Assembly (NCBI GenBank): GCA_031260705.1
Contig: JAISLA010000002.1
Location: forward strand, 1-33,997
Length of the DNA stretch: 33,997 nt
Direction of reading: 5' to 3'
DNA from: Endomicrobium sp.
GTDB lineage: Bacteria > Elusimicrobiota > Endomicrobiia > Endomicrobiales > Endomicrobiaceae
Shown here: piece by piece, positions 1-8,473 of the stretch
How the letters are laid out: every line of letters begins with the position of its first letter
How positions within the stretch are numbered: the stretch's first letter is position 1
The notes under the pieces: model-generated
Database searches by the model: none
Seen by the model: only the letters and a program-made list of their open reading frames with translations
Told to the model about the DNA's origin: nothing
Program-made: the position numbers and the translations under genes

Positions 1-1646
1 CGATGCGCTATAACTATTGAAGTTCTGCCTTTTATAAGTTTCTCAAGTCCTTCCTGAACCATTTTTTCAGATTGGGAATCCAGCGAGCTTGTAGCTTCGT
101 CAAGCAAAAGTATCGGAGCATTTTTTAACATGGCTCTCGCAATAGATATCATTTGTTTTTGTCCGCCGGACAAATTACTGCCTCTTTCACCGACAATAGT
201 ATCATATTTGCGATCCTGATTTATTATAAAATTATGCGCTGCAGCATTTTTTGATGCTTCTATGATTTCTTCATCAGTTGCGCCGGGTCTGCCCATTAAA
301 ATATTTTTCTTAATGGTATCGTCAAAAAGCACTGCATCCTGAGAAACAAAAGCTATATTATCTCTCAAAGATTTTATCGTAACATCTCTCACATCCTCAC
401 CGTCAATTTCTATGCTTCCATTCTGAACATCATAAAATCTAAGTATCAAACTTATTAAAGTAGATTTTCCAGAACCGGCGGCTCCAACTATTGCAACTTT
501 TTCACCCTCTCTTACTTCTAAATTTATGCCATGCAGAATTTCAAAACCAGGAACATAACCGAATCTAACATTGTCAACTTTTATAATTCCTCTTGTTGCT
601 CTGAACACTTTTGCAGCCGGGTTATCAACTATTGCTGGATTTTGATCCATTACGGCGAAAATACGATTAGCTGCAACGACACCCATCTGAAGGCACATAT
701 TTAAATTTGCCAAAGACTTCATAGGTTTATATGCCGCAACTATGGCGAACAAAAATACCATAAAAGAGCCGGTAGTAAGAGAACCGTGCATAATTCTGTA
801 TCCGCCATATACAAGAGTTCCTGCTGCTGCTGTGCCTCCGAAAAATTCCATCAAAGGACTTAATATATTGTTATTTTTTGCCATTTTTATCTGAATATCT
901 GACAATATATCAGTGTTGTTTTTTGCTTTTTGAGATTCAACTTCTTCCATATTGTAAGATTTAACGATTTTAATCCCCTGAAACGACTGTGTGAGAATTG
1001 CGTATAAATTCCCGGAATGTATCTGCTGATTGGAAAAAATTCTTTTCATTTTTTTCCCGAAATATACTATCGGATAAAAAGCTATAGGAAAAAGTAAAAA
1101 CACAACTATCGCCATATCAAAACATTTCCAAAACATAAGGATAACCAAAAAGAATACCGAACAGGTATCTTTACAAAGAGTGGTAACACCTTTTAATATA
1201 GACTCTCTTACTGCATTTAAATCACTTACAAAGTACGTTAAAAGATTTCCCAAATTGTTATTATGAAAAAATTCTAAATCCTGTATGACAATCTTATCAT
1301 ATAAATCAACCTGCATCTTCTTTATAAAATTCACACCAAGCGTTGACATACTGACAGATTGTACGTAATAGGCAACGCCTTTTGCAGCAAAAAGAATTAC
1401 AATCTGAATGGCAATCCAAGTGAGAACTTCCTTATTTTTATCTATAAACACTTTGTCAAAAACAGGTTCAAGCAACTTAATGGACGCTGCTTCCAAAACT
1501 CCAAATATAACCATAAAAAGCGCTGAAACCGCTAAAAGTTTCCACTGCGGCAAAACATAGTTAATCCAAAGTCGTTTCATCTTTATAAAAGAATCAGCGT
1601 TTATGTTATCCGCAATTCTTTTTTTTATTTTTGAAAAAATATTCAT
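1..1646 (-). CDS. msbA: ABC transporter, fused permease/ATPase, MsbA-like (3' end outside window)
   Basis: Half-size ABC exporter that probably flips lipid A-core or other lipids across the inner membrane. I translated the minus strand from the ATG at 1646: 548 codons are open to the window edge. Residues about 1-320 are a hydrophobic six-helix permease domain; the ATPase follows with Walker A (GAAGSGKS), the Q-loop region (FVSQD), signature LSGGQ and Walker B (ILLLDEAT). The last residues visible are IAH, the switch histidine, so only roughly 30-40 residues are missing. A Shine-Dalgarno AAGGA lies 8 bases before the ATG. It is divergent from the methyltransferase at 1827. The fold and type are certain; the lipid substrate is inferred from family resemblance, and another multidrug or lipid exporter is possible. 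Confidence 0.8.
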   Translation of the reverse strand, partial: MNIFSKIKKRIADNINADSFIKMKRLWINYVLPQWKLLAVSALFMVIFGVLEAASIKLLEPVFDKVFIDKNKEVLTWIAIQIVILFAAKGVAYYVQSVSMSTLGVNFIKKMQVDLYDKIVIQDLEFFHNNNLGNLLTYFVSDLNAVRESILKGVTTLCKDTCSVFFLVILMFWKCFDMAIVVFLLFPIAFYPIVYFGKKMKRIFSNQQIHSGNLYAILTQSFQGIKIVKSYNMEEVESQKAKNNTDILSDIQIKMAKNNNILSPLMEFFGGTAAAGTLVYGGYRIMHGSLTTGSFMVFLFAIVAAYKPMKSLANLNMCLQMGVVAANRIFAVMDQNPAIVDNPAAKVFRATRGIIKVDNVRFGYVPGFEILHGINLEVREGEKVAIVGAAGSGKSTLISLILRFYDVQNGSIEIDGEDVRDVTIKSLRDNIAFVSQDAVLFDDTIKKNILMGRPGATDEEIIEASKNAAAHNFIINQDRKYDTIVGERGSNLSGGQKQMISIARAMLKNAPILLLDEATSSLDSQSEKMVQEGLEKLIKGRTSIVIAH

Positions 1647-1784
1647 TCTGTTTATCCTTAATTTACGTATTAAATCATACTTTTTAAATTCTGTCCTTTA
1701 ACTTTTTCAACACTTTTTATTACATATAAAAAAATATAATACTTTTGAACATATATTCAATTTATCTATCTGCCTTCCAACAAT

Positions 1785-1813
1785 TTGTACTCAACCGCTT
1801 AATGTGTCATAAT
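1785..1813 (+). promoter_or_regulatory. Candidate sigma70 promoter for the SpoU-family methyltransferase
   Basis: The -35 is TTGTAC at 1785-1790, the spacer 17 bases, and the -10 CATAAT at 1808-1813. The predicted start of transcription falls only a few bases before the ATG at 1827, so the mRNA would be almost leaderless. That agrees with the absence of a good Shine-Dalgarno there. Confidence 0.4.
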
Positions 1814-1826
1814 TTTAAATAAGAAC

Positions 1827-2582
1827 ATGATAATTAAAAGCATTCAAAACCAAACCTTTAAAGACGCCTTAAGCCTGCAAAATAAGAAACTGCGCGATAA
1901 AAACGGTCTTTTCTTTGTTGAGGGTAAAAAGCAAATTTATGAAATTCCAAAAAACAGGACTATAAAACAAATTTTCATATCCGAAAAGTATAAAAACGAT
2001 GTTACAGATTTTAAAAATGTTATAACGCTTTCAAACCATCTGTTCAGCAAACTGTCAGCAACCAAATCTCCGCAGGGAATAATGGCAGTTGTTGAGAAAA
2101 AACACTACACTATTGAAGAGATCATCAAAAATTCCGGATTGTTTATAATTTTGGAAAATATTCAAGATCCGGGCAACTTAGGAACAATTATCCGCTCTGC
2201 AGACGCATTCGGCGCAAAAGCTGTGTTTGTCTCAAAGGGAAGCGCTGATATATATTCTGACAAAACCATAAGAGCGACAATGGGGTCAATATTTCATTTA
2301 CCTATAATAGATAACATTGATATTGAAAATACGCTGAACTCAATGAAAAAAGAAAAAATTTTTGTGTTTGCCGCATCACTAAAAGGAAAAAAATATTTAA
2401 GCGATATTAAATTTCCAAATAAAAGCGCTTTTATAATAGGCAACGAAGCCAACGGTCTCAGAAGCGAGACGGAAAACTCGGCAGACACGCTTGTTAAAAT
2501 ATATATGCCGGGTAACGCCGAATCTTTAAATGCTGCTACTGCAGCGTCTATAATTATGTATGAAGCAGCAAAAAACAGATAA
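1827..2582 (+). CDS. TrmH/SpoU-family RNA 2'-O-methyltransferase
   Basis: SAM-dependent ribose methyltransferase of the SPOUT class, acting on 23S rRNA or tRNA. The 251 residues show an N-terminal substrate-binding domain (residues about 1-90, with the FFVEGKKQ turn) and a knotted catalytic domain. All three SpoU motifs are present: PGNLGTIIRSADAFG (motif 1, with the catalytic Asn and Arg), IGNEANGL (motif 2) and MPGNAESLNAATA (motif 3). Length is normal for the RlmB/TsnR-like group. The ATG at 1827 is the first in frame and has only a weak ribosome site. The exact target nucleotide cannot be read from the sequence. Confidence 0.9.
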   Translation: MIIKSIQNQTFKDALSLQNKKLRDKNGLFFVEGKKQIYEIPKNRTIKQIFISEKYKNDVTDFKNVITLSNHLFSKLSATKSPQGIMAVVEKKHYTIEEIIKNSGLFIILENIQDPGNLGTIIRSADAFGAKAVFVSKGSADIYSDKTIRATMGSIFHLPIIDNIDIENTLNSMKKEKIFVFAASLKGKKYLSDIKFPNKSAFIIGNEANGLRSETENSADTLVKIYMPGNAESLNAATAASIIMYEAAKNR

Positions 2583-2936
2583 TATAAATATACCTTTATT
2601 TTTTAATAAGGCACTTCTGCGCTGCAGTGTATAACATTTATCCAGTCTTTAGTACCTCTTACACAACCTCTTAATGATTAAAAAAATGAGATGACGTAAT
2701 TAGAAACACAAACTACAAAAAGATATAATCTAACCACCGAATTGAGATTATTCAACGATGCAGGCAGTAAAACATACTTTAAAAAATCTTTTTCAGATTT
2801 CATTTATATTTTGGTTTGGAACAAAGATGTCATAAAAAATCTGGAAGAAAAAAAATAGAAAACTTTCTAGAGTTCAATATATTGAAGTTTAACAAAACCA
2901 GAGATTAAGTATAAACTAAAACAAAATAACAAAATT
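2583..2936. other. Non-coding or decayed stretch with one short unidentified reading frame
   Basis: No intact gene. On the plus strand 2700-2858 is open for 52 codons without a start codon and reads LRLFNDAGSK...DFIYILVWNKDVIKNLEE before a TAG. It has protein-like composition but I do not recognise it. It may be the tail of another lost gene. Confidence 0.4.
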
Positions 2937-3460
2937 TTAATCAATACAGAAATTTACTTTACTGACTTTCTCCAAATAATCCTTATATCTCTTCAATATA
3001 TATTAGTCAATAACTCATTATCCTGAATTATCAAATCTGAAATCATCAAACAGCCGCCGGGATTGAGAAGTTTATACATACCGGCTAAAATAATGTCAAA
3101 ATGATTTTCTTTCAACTCAGCAGTTTTGATATCGCTTTGTATTTATTTTAACTTCACTATTTGTCCGTTTTGAAACTCTCTCAGATGCTTTGTCTAACAT
3201 CGATCTGCTTAAATCAACCAATGTGCAATTCAAATTCGGCATTTTTGAAAACATCATCACGGTATAAATTACCAGCACCGCTGCCAACATCCAATAAATT
3301 TGCGGCAACAGAAATAATTCTTTTTACACCTCCTGTAACAAGCTCTAAAGAAATTTTTAATCAATTATTGAAATCTGCTCCGTATCCGTATCAAGGATTT
3401 AAAAACCTTTCAACATCGTTATCAAACCATCTTTTTATTTCTTCTACGGCTGTTTTTCAT
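2937..3460 (-). pseudogene. Class I SAM-dependent methyltransferase, decayed
   Basis: Bridging several frames on the minus strand rebuilds a Rossmann-fold methyltransferase. There is an N-terminal segment EEIKRWFDNDVERF, then motif I (LLDVGSGAGN at about 3290), motif II (CTLVDLSRSMLDKASERV, about 3180-3230), motif IV (HFDIILAGM) and the LLNPGGCLMISD strand, ending RYKDYLEKV. The ATG at 3460 has a GGAG ribosome site. It is broken by a frameshift directly after the start, stops at two sites before motif I, a frame change after motif I, and an apparent deletion of the segment between motif IV and the LLNPGG strand. The small-molecule substrate is unknown. Confidence 0.8.
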
Positions 3461-3628
3461 TTTTTTTTACACTCCGTATAAAATCCGACTTAAAGATTTT
3501 AACCGAAACAAAAAGACATAAACACAAAATAAAATACCGATTATTTTGAGTTCAGATTCAAAAAAAACCATCGCACTTGTGTACAACCAGTTTCAGCAAA
3601 AGAATAAAAAGTACCTTTAAAAACTGCC

Positions 3629-4195
3629 TTATAACTCTTCCATATATGCCTTAGGATGCAGACATGCAGGACACTTCTCTAAAGCTTCCTTACTTTCATA
3701 TACATAGCCACAGTTGCGACATCTCCATCTTACAACTATATCTTTTTTGAAAACTCTGCCGTTTTCAAGATTATTGAGAAGCGCTAAATATCTTGCTTCA
3801 TGATGTTTCTCGGCAATAGCAACTCTTCTGAAACATTCGGCTACTTCAGGAAAATCCTCATCTTCGGCAATTCTTGCCGCTTCCGGATAAATTTTTAAAT
3901 GCTCTTCATTTTCACCTGCAACGGAAGATCTCAAATTTTCAATTGTACTACTTATAATCCCGGCAGGAAAAGTTCCAGTAATTTCAACACAGCCACCTTC
4001 TAAAAATTTAAAAAATCTCTTCGCATGTTCTTTTTCATTATCTGCAATTTCCGTAAAAACTGCAGAAATCTGCTCAAAACCTTCTTTCTTTGCTTTTGAA
4101 GCAAAATAAGTGTATCTCATTCTCGCCTGAGACTCGCCTGCAAACGATTCCAATAAATGTTTTTCCGTTTTTGTTCCTTTAATTGATTTTGCCAT
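3629..4195 (-). CDS. rbr: Rubrerythrin
   Basis: Cytoplasmic non-haem iron peroxidase that reduces hydrogen peroxide to water in anaerobes with electrons from rubredoxin. The 188 residues have a ferritin-like diiron four-helix domain (residues 1-145), with the ligand motifs [16 protein letters not shown] and [10 protein letters not shown]-terminal rubredoxin-like domain has two Cys pairs (CRNCGY and CPACLHP) binding one iron. Length matches the family. A strong Shine-Dalgarno GGAGGTG sits before the ATG, and a perfect TATAAT (minus strand, 4223-4228) is at the right distance upstream, though its -35 is poor. It stands alone between pseudogenes, so it is apparently kept by selection. Confidence 0.95.
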   Translation of the reverse strand: MAKSIKGTKTEKHLLESFAGESQARMRYTYFASKAKKEGFEQISAVFTEIADNEKEHAKRFFKFLEGGCVEITGTFPAGIISSTIENLRSSVAGENEEHLKIYPEAARIAEDEDFPEVAECFRRVAIAEKHHEARYLALLNNLENGRVFKKDIVVRWRCRNCGYVYESKEALEKCPACLHPKAYMEEL

Positions 4196-4249
4196 AGCTA
4201 TTTCACACCTCCATTACAAATAATTATAATTAATACACAATAAAAATAA

Positions 4250-4436
4250 ATGTGGGCATATCGCCAAAGTTAGCTTTTATACGCTTTCCCTGACCCACTC
4301 GTTAATGTCTGACGAAAAGATGCACTTCAACCCTCTCCGCTCTAAGGCTAGGCGAAACCCGCTACCCCGCAGAATAAATCTATAAATGTTTTCGCTCGTT
4401 TATTCTCCCTTAGCTTACGTCCGATTAAAATATTTT
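4250..4436 (-). pseudogene. dcm: DNA (cytosine-5) methyltransferase, N-terminal fragment
   Basis: The minus strand reads AKTFIDLFCGVAGF, then with one missing base RLALERRGLKCIFSSDINEWVRES. These are motif I (the SAM-binding FxGxG region) and motif II of C5 DNA methyltransferases. After that a stop appears and homology ends near 4250, right where the promoter region of rubrerythrin begins; the catalytic PC motif and target-recognition domain are absent. Upstream, about 4448-4550, another piece reads FEVWANDS, which resembles motif II of the same family and may come from a second enzyme or a rearranged copy. This is a relic of a restriction-modification or Dcm-type system. No nuclease gene is visible nearby. 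Confidence 0.75.
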
Positions 4437-4559
4437 AAACACAAACTGCTAAGTAAAAACATTCATATTGTTTTTTTCATTTTCTATGTAATCTTCGAAT
4501 GAAATATCCGCTTAACAGACAAAAATACACTGTCATTTGCCCACACTTCAAATTTTATA

Positions 4560-5010
4560 TTATTTTACTTCTACTTCATTAAACCATTTACCATATATGT
4601 TACAATTTTTTATAATCTGAACTTCTACCTTTTGTACCGCTATTTAAATGAATAACTGCGGCTGGATTAATGTCAGAATGCAAGCATGATATTTTCAACA
4701 AATTTATTATCAATATAAAAACTATTTCCGTTATATGGTGTTCTCCGGCAAAGCGGGATGAAGAATTTCTCCGATTTTTACATGGACGTCCACACAGCCT
4801 TGCATCAGGGAATCAAGCCGCACTCTCTCACCAGCATAAATGAAGGTATATGTTTCTTTTCTGTTTCACCGGGAACTGCTTTAAAATTCGGCACTTTATA
4901 AGCGTCTTCTTTTTCTTCAAATACGCTTTTTGACTGGCAAAACAGGACATCGTTCTTTATTCCCGTCTAAAAAGCAACATAACCGCACACCTTACAGACT
5001 AACCTTTCAT
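4560..5010 (-). pseudogene. Superoxide reductase (desulfoferrodoxin family), decayed
   Basis: Superoxide reductase turns superoxide to peroxide without making oxygen. Reading the minus strand across stops gives an N-terminal iron-binding piece (LVCKVCGYVAF), then GETEKKHIPSF with the EKH motif of the active-site loop, VDVHVKIGEILHPALPE with the HP ligand region, FYIDNKFVENIMLAF, INPAAVIHLNSG, and finally NCNIYGKWFNEVEVK, which matches the C-N-x-H-G iron-ligand motif with Tyr where His is expected. Damage includes a frameshift after the second codon, a TAG after the first Cys pair, a TGA near 4810, and two or more frame changes after that. The start at 5010 has a GGGAAGGGG ribosome site. Identity is by motifs only. 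Confidence 0.75.
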
Positions 5011-5314
5011 AATTACCCCTTCCCTATTAACAGCAATAATACCCATCCCCAAAGATTACACAATTAAATACTCATAAGCAGACAACAGAAAATCTGTACT
5101 TTTTTGTTATTTCAAAGGGACTTCATTCTAAAAATTTTCTGTTTTTTATTATTCTTTTCTGTATTTTTCCCGCCTTTTTACAACGATAGACAGCAATTGA
5201 ACAGCAAATTTTAGACTAAAACAATATTTAAATGATATCTTTTACAGAACAGACACTGCATATCAGTCTCACAATACATCAGAAAATAAAGATAAACGAT
5301 CCGTCCATGTCTTT
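5011..5314. other. Intergenic region, nothing recognised
   Basis: AT-rich spacer between the superoxide reductase relic and the end of fprA. It contains oligo-T/oligo-A runs but no reading frame, tRNA or GC-rich hairpin followed by a T run that I could support. Confidence 0.5.
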
Positions 5315-6505
5315 TTACTTTTCAGTTTTTATCTTTAAAGCAAACGTTTTACCGGCTCCAAAACATTTATTAAGTTCTTCATCAGTCGGATTAAAAACAA
5401 CCCTTAAAGACGGTTCAAAAGCACTCACGCCGAAAACCGTATCCTCTATATCTTTGACAGCTTCGCCGCTCCATCCGTAAGAGCCGAATGCAAAAGATTT
5501 GCGTCCTTTAGCCTTTGATCCTTTAAGAAAATGCAGAAAACCCTTGATAACAGGAAGCATTTCTCCATCATGCGTCGATGAACCGAAAACCCAGCCTTTC
5601 GCATCAAGCATATATGAGGCAATATCCGTTCTGTCATTTTTCGTTACATCAAATAAAACAGCTTCAACGCCTTCCGAAGTTATGCCTTCAACAATTTTTC
5701 CCGCCATTTTTTCAGTAGAATTCCACATTGTTTCATAAACAACAGCGATCCTGTTTTGGCAGGAATGAGACGACCAATAGAGATATTTCTGCATAATTTC
5801 AGGTATATATCTGCGCCATACAAGCCCGTGACTGGGAGCGATAAGTTCAATATCAAGGTTTAATTTACCTATTGCAGAAAGTTTGGCGGCAAAAAGCGCA
5901 TTGAACGGCCAAAGTATATTTGCGTAATACTTCTGCGCCTCATCCATCAAAGCGGCAAAATCAACTTCATCGTCGAAAACTTTGTTTGTCGCATAATGTT
6001 GACCAAAACCGTCATTTGAAAATAAAATTTTATCGTAAGCGGAATATGTAAACATACTATCGGGCCAATGTATCATCGGCACATCTATAAAATTCAAAGT
6101 TCTCTTGCCAATATTTAAACTTTGTCCGGACTTCACGATAGTCCAGTCACCACTTACCCCGTAATATTTTAAAAGTCCCTGTCTTGCTTTTTCGGTTCCA
6201 TAAACTTTTGCACCGGGACATAATTTTAATATTTCCGGAAAGGCTCCGGAATGATCCGGCTCAATGTGGTTAATAATTATTATATCTATCCTGGAAATAT
6301 CAGCTAGTGTTCTTATATTTTCTATCAGCTCTTTTTCATAATCTCTGCGCACTGTGTCAATTAAAGTAATTTTTTCATCGACAATTAGATAAGAATTATA
6401 GGTAACGCCTCTTCTTGTCACATAAGTATATCCGTGAAAATGTCTTTCATTCCAATCTGTCGCACCTACTGCATAAACGCCATCTTGTATTAATCTGACT
6501 GTCAT
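5315..6505 (-). CDS. fprA: Flavodiiron protein (FprA, oxygen/NO reductase)
   Basis: Reduces oxygen to water (or NO to N2O) in the cytoplasm, using rubredoxin as electron donor. The 396 residues start with a metallo-beta-lactamase-like diiron domain (about 1-248). Its ligands are visible: H80-x-E82-x-D84-H85 (HIEPDH), H146 (MIHWPDS), D165 (FSNDGFG) and H226 (PSHGLVW). A flavodoxin domain follows (from NRIAVVYETMWNSTEK, residue 251) with the FMN loop GSSTHDGEM. I chose the ATG at 6505 because it has an AGGAG ribosome site and a promoter directly upstream; an in-frame ATG at 6547 lies inside that promoter. Rubredoxin is encoded 2 kb upstream on the same strand. Confidence 0.95.
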   Translation of the reverse strand: MTVRLIQDGVYAVGATDWNERHFHGYTYVTRRGVTYNSYLIVDEKITLIDTVRRDYEKELIENIRTLADISRIDIIIINHIEPDHSGAFPEILKLCPGAKVYGTEKARQGLLKYYGVSGDWTIVKSGQSLNIGKRTLNFIDVPMIHWPDSMFTYSAYDKILFSNDGFGQHYATNKVFDDEVDFAALMDEAQKYYANILWPFNALFAAKLSAIGKLNLDIELIAPSHGLVWRRYIPEIMQKYLYWSSHSCQNRIAVVYETMWNSTEKMAGKIVEGITSEGVEAVLFDVTKNDRTDIASYMLDAKGWVFGSSTHDGEMLPVIKGFLHFLKGSKAKGRKSFAFGSYGWSGEAVKDIEDTVFGVSAFEPSLRVVFNPTDEELNKCFGAGKTFALKIKTEK

Positions 6506-6526
6506 AATAAAGCACTCCTTTTTTAC

Positions 6527-6554
6527 AGTATAAGGAATACAACACATCAGTCAA
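6527..6554 (-). promoter_or_regulatory. Strong sigma70-type promoter of fprA
   Basis: On the minus strand a -35 TTGACT (6554-6549), a 16-base spacer and a -10 TATACT (6532-6527) lie 22 bases before the fprA start codon. Together with the 250-base gap after nifU this indicates that fprA is transcribed on its own. Confidence 0.6.
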
Positions 6555-6755
6555 ATGACTGCATCATTATTATATTTCTCTTTTACCGCCGCACTGGCAG
6601 GATACCTGTACATCCAGTTTTGCTAACAAAAGCATATTTAATAATTATTATTTTTCAGCACAACAATATCTGCAATCCGCACTTCAAACATATTCTTTCT
6701 AATCCCGTCTTACAATGAAAACAAGAAGAATCCTGATATATAAACTTTGAATATA

Positions 6756-7133
6756 TTATTTTACCTGTTTAGAATTGTAGTTTTCAACAGCTTTATGCAA
6801 TGCATCCGCTCCTAAATTAGAACAATGCATTTTATTTGACGGCAATCCGCCTAAAGCCTTTGCAACGTCTGCATTTGTAAGATTCATAACTTCTTCAAGC
6901 GTCTTTCCCAGCGCCATTTCCGAAACCATTGAAGAAACGGCTATTGCCGCACCGCAACCGAAAGTTTTAAATTTCACGTCTTCAATTTTATTGTCTTTAA
7001 CTTTTATATAAAAAGTCATCATATCGCCACACACGGGATTTCCCACTTCACCAATACCGTCGGCATCTTTTATTTCTCCGACATTGCGCGGATTTGCGAA
7101 ATGATCCATGACTCTCTCCGAATAAAATGCCAT
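6756..7133 (-). CDS. nifU: Iron-sulfur cluster scaffold NifU/IscU-like
   Basis: Scaffold on which Fe-S clusters are built before transfer to apoproteins. The 125 residues form the single N-terminal NifU/IscU domain. The three conserved cluster-binding cysteines are present in NPVCGDMM, TFGCGAAIA and MHCSNL, and the Asp after the first Cys (CGD) is kept. The C-terminal Nfu domain of long NifU proteins is absent. ATG at 7133 has a GGAGG ribosome site. It is 74 bases downstream of nifS and in the same operon (rubredoxin-nifS-nifU), the usual scaffold/desulfurase pair. Confidence 0.95.
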   Translation of the reverse strand: MAFYSERVMDHFANPRNVGEIKDADGIGEVGNPVCGDMMTFYIKVKDNKIEDVKFKTFGCGAAIAVSSMVSEMALGKTLEEVMNLTNADVAKALGGLPSNKMHCSNLGADALHKAVENYNSKQVK

Positions 7134-7207
7134 TAATATCCTCCAATATTTTTTACCGCTTATTTCTATGTTTAACGAATACGCTATATTTCAACTTTCT
7201 CTTCAGT

Positions 7208-8467
7208 CTATTCTTCTATATTGCAGTGATCATCATGATGATCATCAAAATCAGTCCCCGGTCCCGCCGCTTTTCTGCTACCGGTCTTTAGAAAATATGA
7301 ATACAGGGGCGACATATCCCTCAATCTTTTAACAATATTTGGAAATTCTTCCAGAACATAATTTATTTCTTCTTCCGTATTAAATTTTGACAGGGTAAAC
7401 AAAATTGAACCCTGCCCGACCGCAACATCAATGCCAATAGCATCTAAAATATGCGAAAGTTTAAGGTTTTTACTGGCACATGCAGAGCCGCTAGATACCA
7501 TGATACCTTTGGCATCTAAAAGCAGAAACAGCGCTTCTCCTTCAACAAACTCTATTGAAAAATTTACATTTCCCGGCAGGCGGTTTTCCCGTGCGCCGTT
7601 TAAATAAATATGTTCTATTCTTTTTGGAAGTTCGGCAATAAGTTTATCTCTTAACTTCTGAACAGCTTTACCATTTTTTACAATTTCATCTTTAGCTATT
7701 TCGCAAGCTTTTCCAAAACCTACAATAGTCGGAATATTCTCAGTTCCGGAACGTCTATAATTTTCTTGAATTCCGCCATCTAGCTGAGGACTAATTCTTA
7801 CGCCTTTTTTAAGATAGAGCGCCGCAGCTCCTTTGGGTCCGTACATTACTGAAGCCGAAAAAGTTAAAGCGTCAACTCCCAAATCTTTAACATCTACGGG
7901 AATCGTTCCGCAGGCACTGACCGCATCCGTATGAAAAGCAACAAATTTACCGGCATTGCTGCTTTCTTTAACTGCAGAAACTAATTTTTTTATGTCCTGA
8001 ATTGTGCCGATTTCGGGATTGGCATATTGTACAGACACTAAAATCGTATCTTTTCTCAGCGCTTTTTTCAATTCAGATTCATCTACATTGCCATTACCGT
8101 CAACCGGAATAAAACTTACTTCAAAACCTTCTTTTTCAAGTTTTTTCACAGAATTTAAAACTGAAAAATGCTCTATTGAAGAGATAATAATATGTCTTCC
8201 GCCAGCCTTTAAAGCTCCGGCAATACCTTTTACTGCCAAATTATTCGATTCGGTACCGCAGGATGTAAAAATAATTTCCTCGGCATCTGCATTAATTAAA
8301 TCTGCAACCCGTCGCCTTGCCGTTTCAAGAGCGTCTTTAGAAAAAGAACCAAAAGAATAAATGCTTTGAGGATTTCCATAATACTCAATAAAAAACGGCT
8401 TCATACTCTCAAATACTCTTTCATCGGGTTTAGTATTTGACTGATTATCCATATATATTCGTTTCAT
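7208..8467 (-). CDS. nifS: NifS/IscS-like protein lacking the PLP-binding lysine
   Basis: A class V aminotransferase fold protein of 419 residues, closely resembling cysteine desulfurases, which supply sulfur for Fe-S clusters. Kept features are SCGTESNN (phosphate loop, 69-76), H100, the ANPEIG segment (N150), D181, the SGTEN loop (240-244) and the mobile catalytic loop SSGSACAS with Cys330. Two key PLP contacts are changed. The usual S-x-H-K of the Schiff-base lysine reads SASV (204-207), so the lysine is Val207, and the Gln that follows HTDAV is Ser184. The tail is rich in Asp and His (FDDHHDDHC, 407-415). The frame is intact and it pairs with nifU, so it is probably expressed but may act as a cysteine-donating scaffold partner rather than a PLP desulfurase. 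Confidence 0.85.
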   Translation of the reverse strand: MKRIYMDNQSNTKPDERVFESMKPFFIEYYGNPQSIYSFGSFSKDALETARRRVADLINADAEEIIFTSCGTESNNLAVKGIAGALKAGGRHIIISSIEHFSVLNSVKKLEKEGFEVSFIPVDGNGNVDESELKKALRKDTILVSVQYANPEIGTIQDIKKLVSAVKESSNAGKFVAFHTDAVSACGTIPVDVKDLGVDALTFSASVMYGPKGAAALYLKKGVRISPQLDGGIQENYRRSGTENIPTIVGFGKACEIAKDEIVKNGKAVQKLRDKLIAELPKRIEHIYLNGARENRLPGNVNFSIEFVEGEALFLLLDAKGIMVSSGSACASKNLKLSHILDAIGIDVAVGQGSILFTLSKFNTEEEINYVLEEFPNIVKRLRDMSPLYSYFLKTGSRKAAGPGTDFDDHHDDHCNIEE

Positions 8468-8473
8468 AAATTG

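Noticed and set aside
4251-4545. TGTGGGCA ... TGCCCACA inverted ends about 290 bases apart, suggesting a small mobile element or structured RNA
   Set aside because: The interior reads as motifs I and II of a DNA cytosine methyltransferase, the matching ends are only eight bases, and no tmRNA, RNase P or 6S signature was found.
6506-6547. Longer N-terminus for the flavodiiron protein (14 extra residues)
   Set aside because: The extra codons overlap a good -35/-10 promoter, while the ATG at 6505 has the ribosome site and matches where family homology begins.
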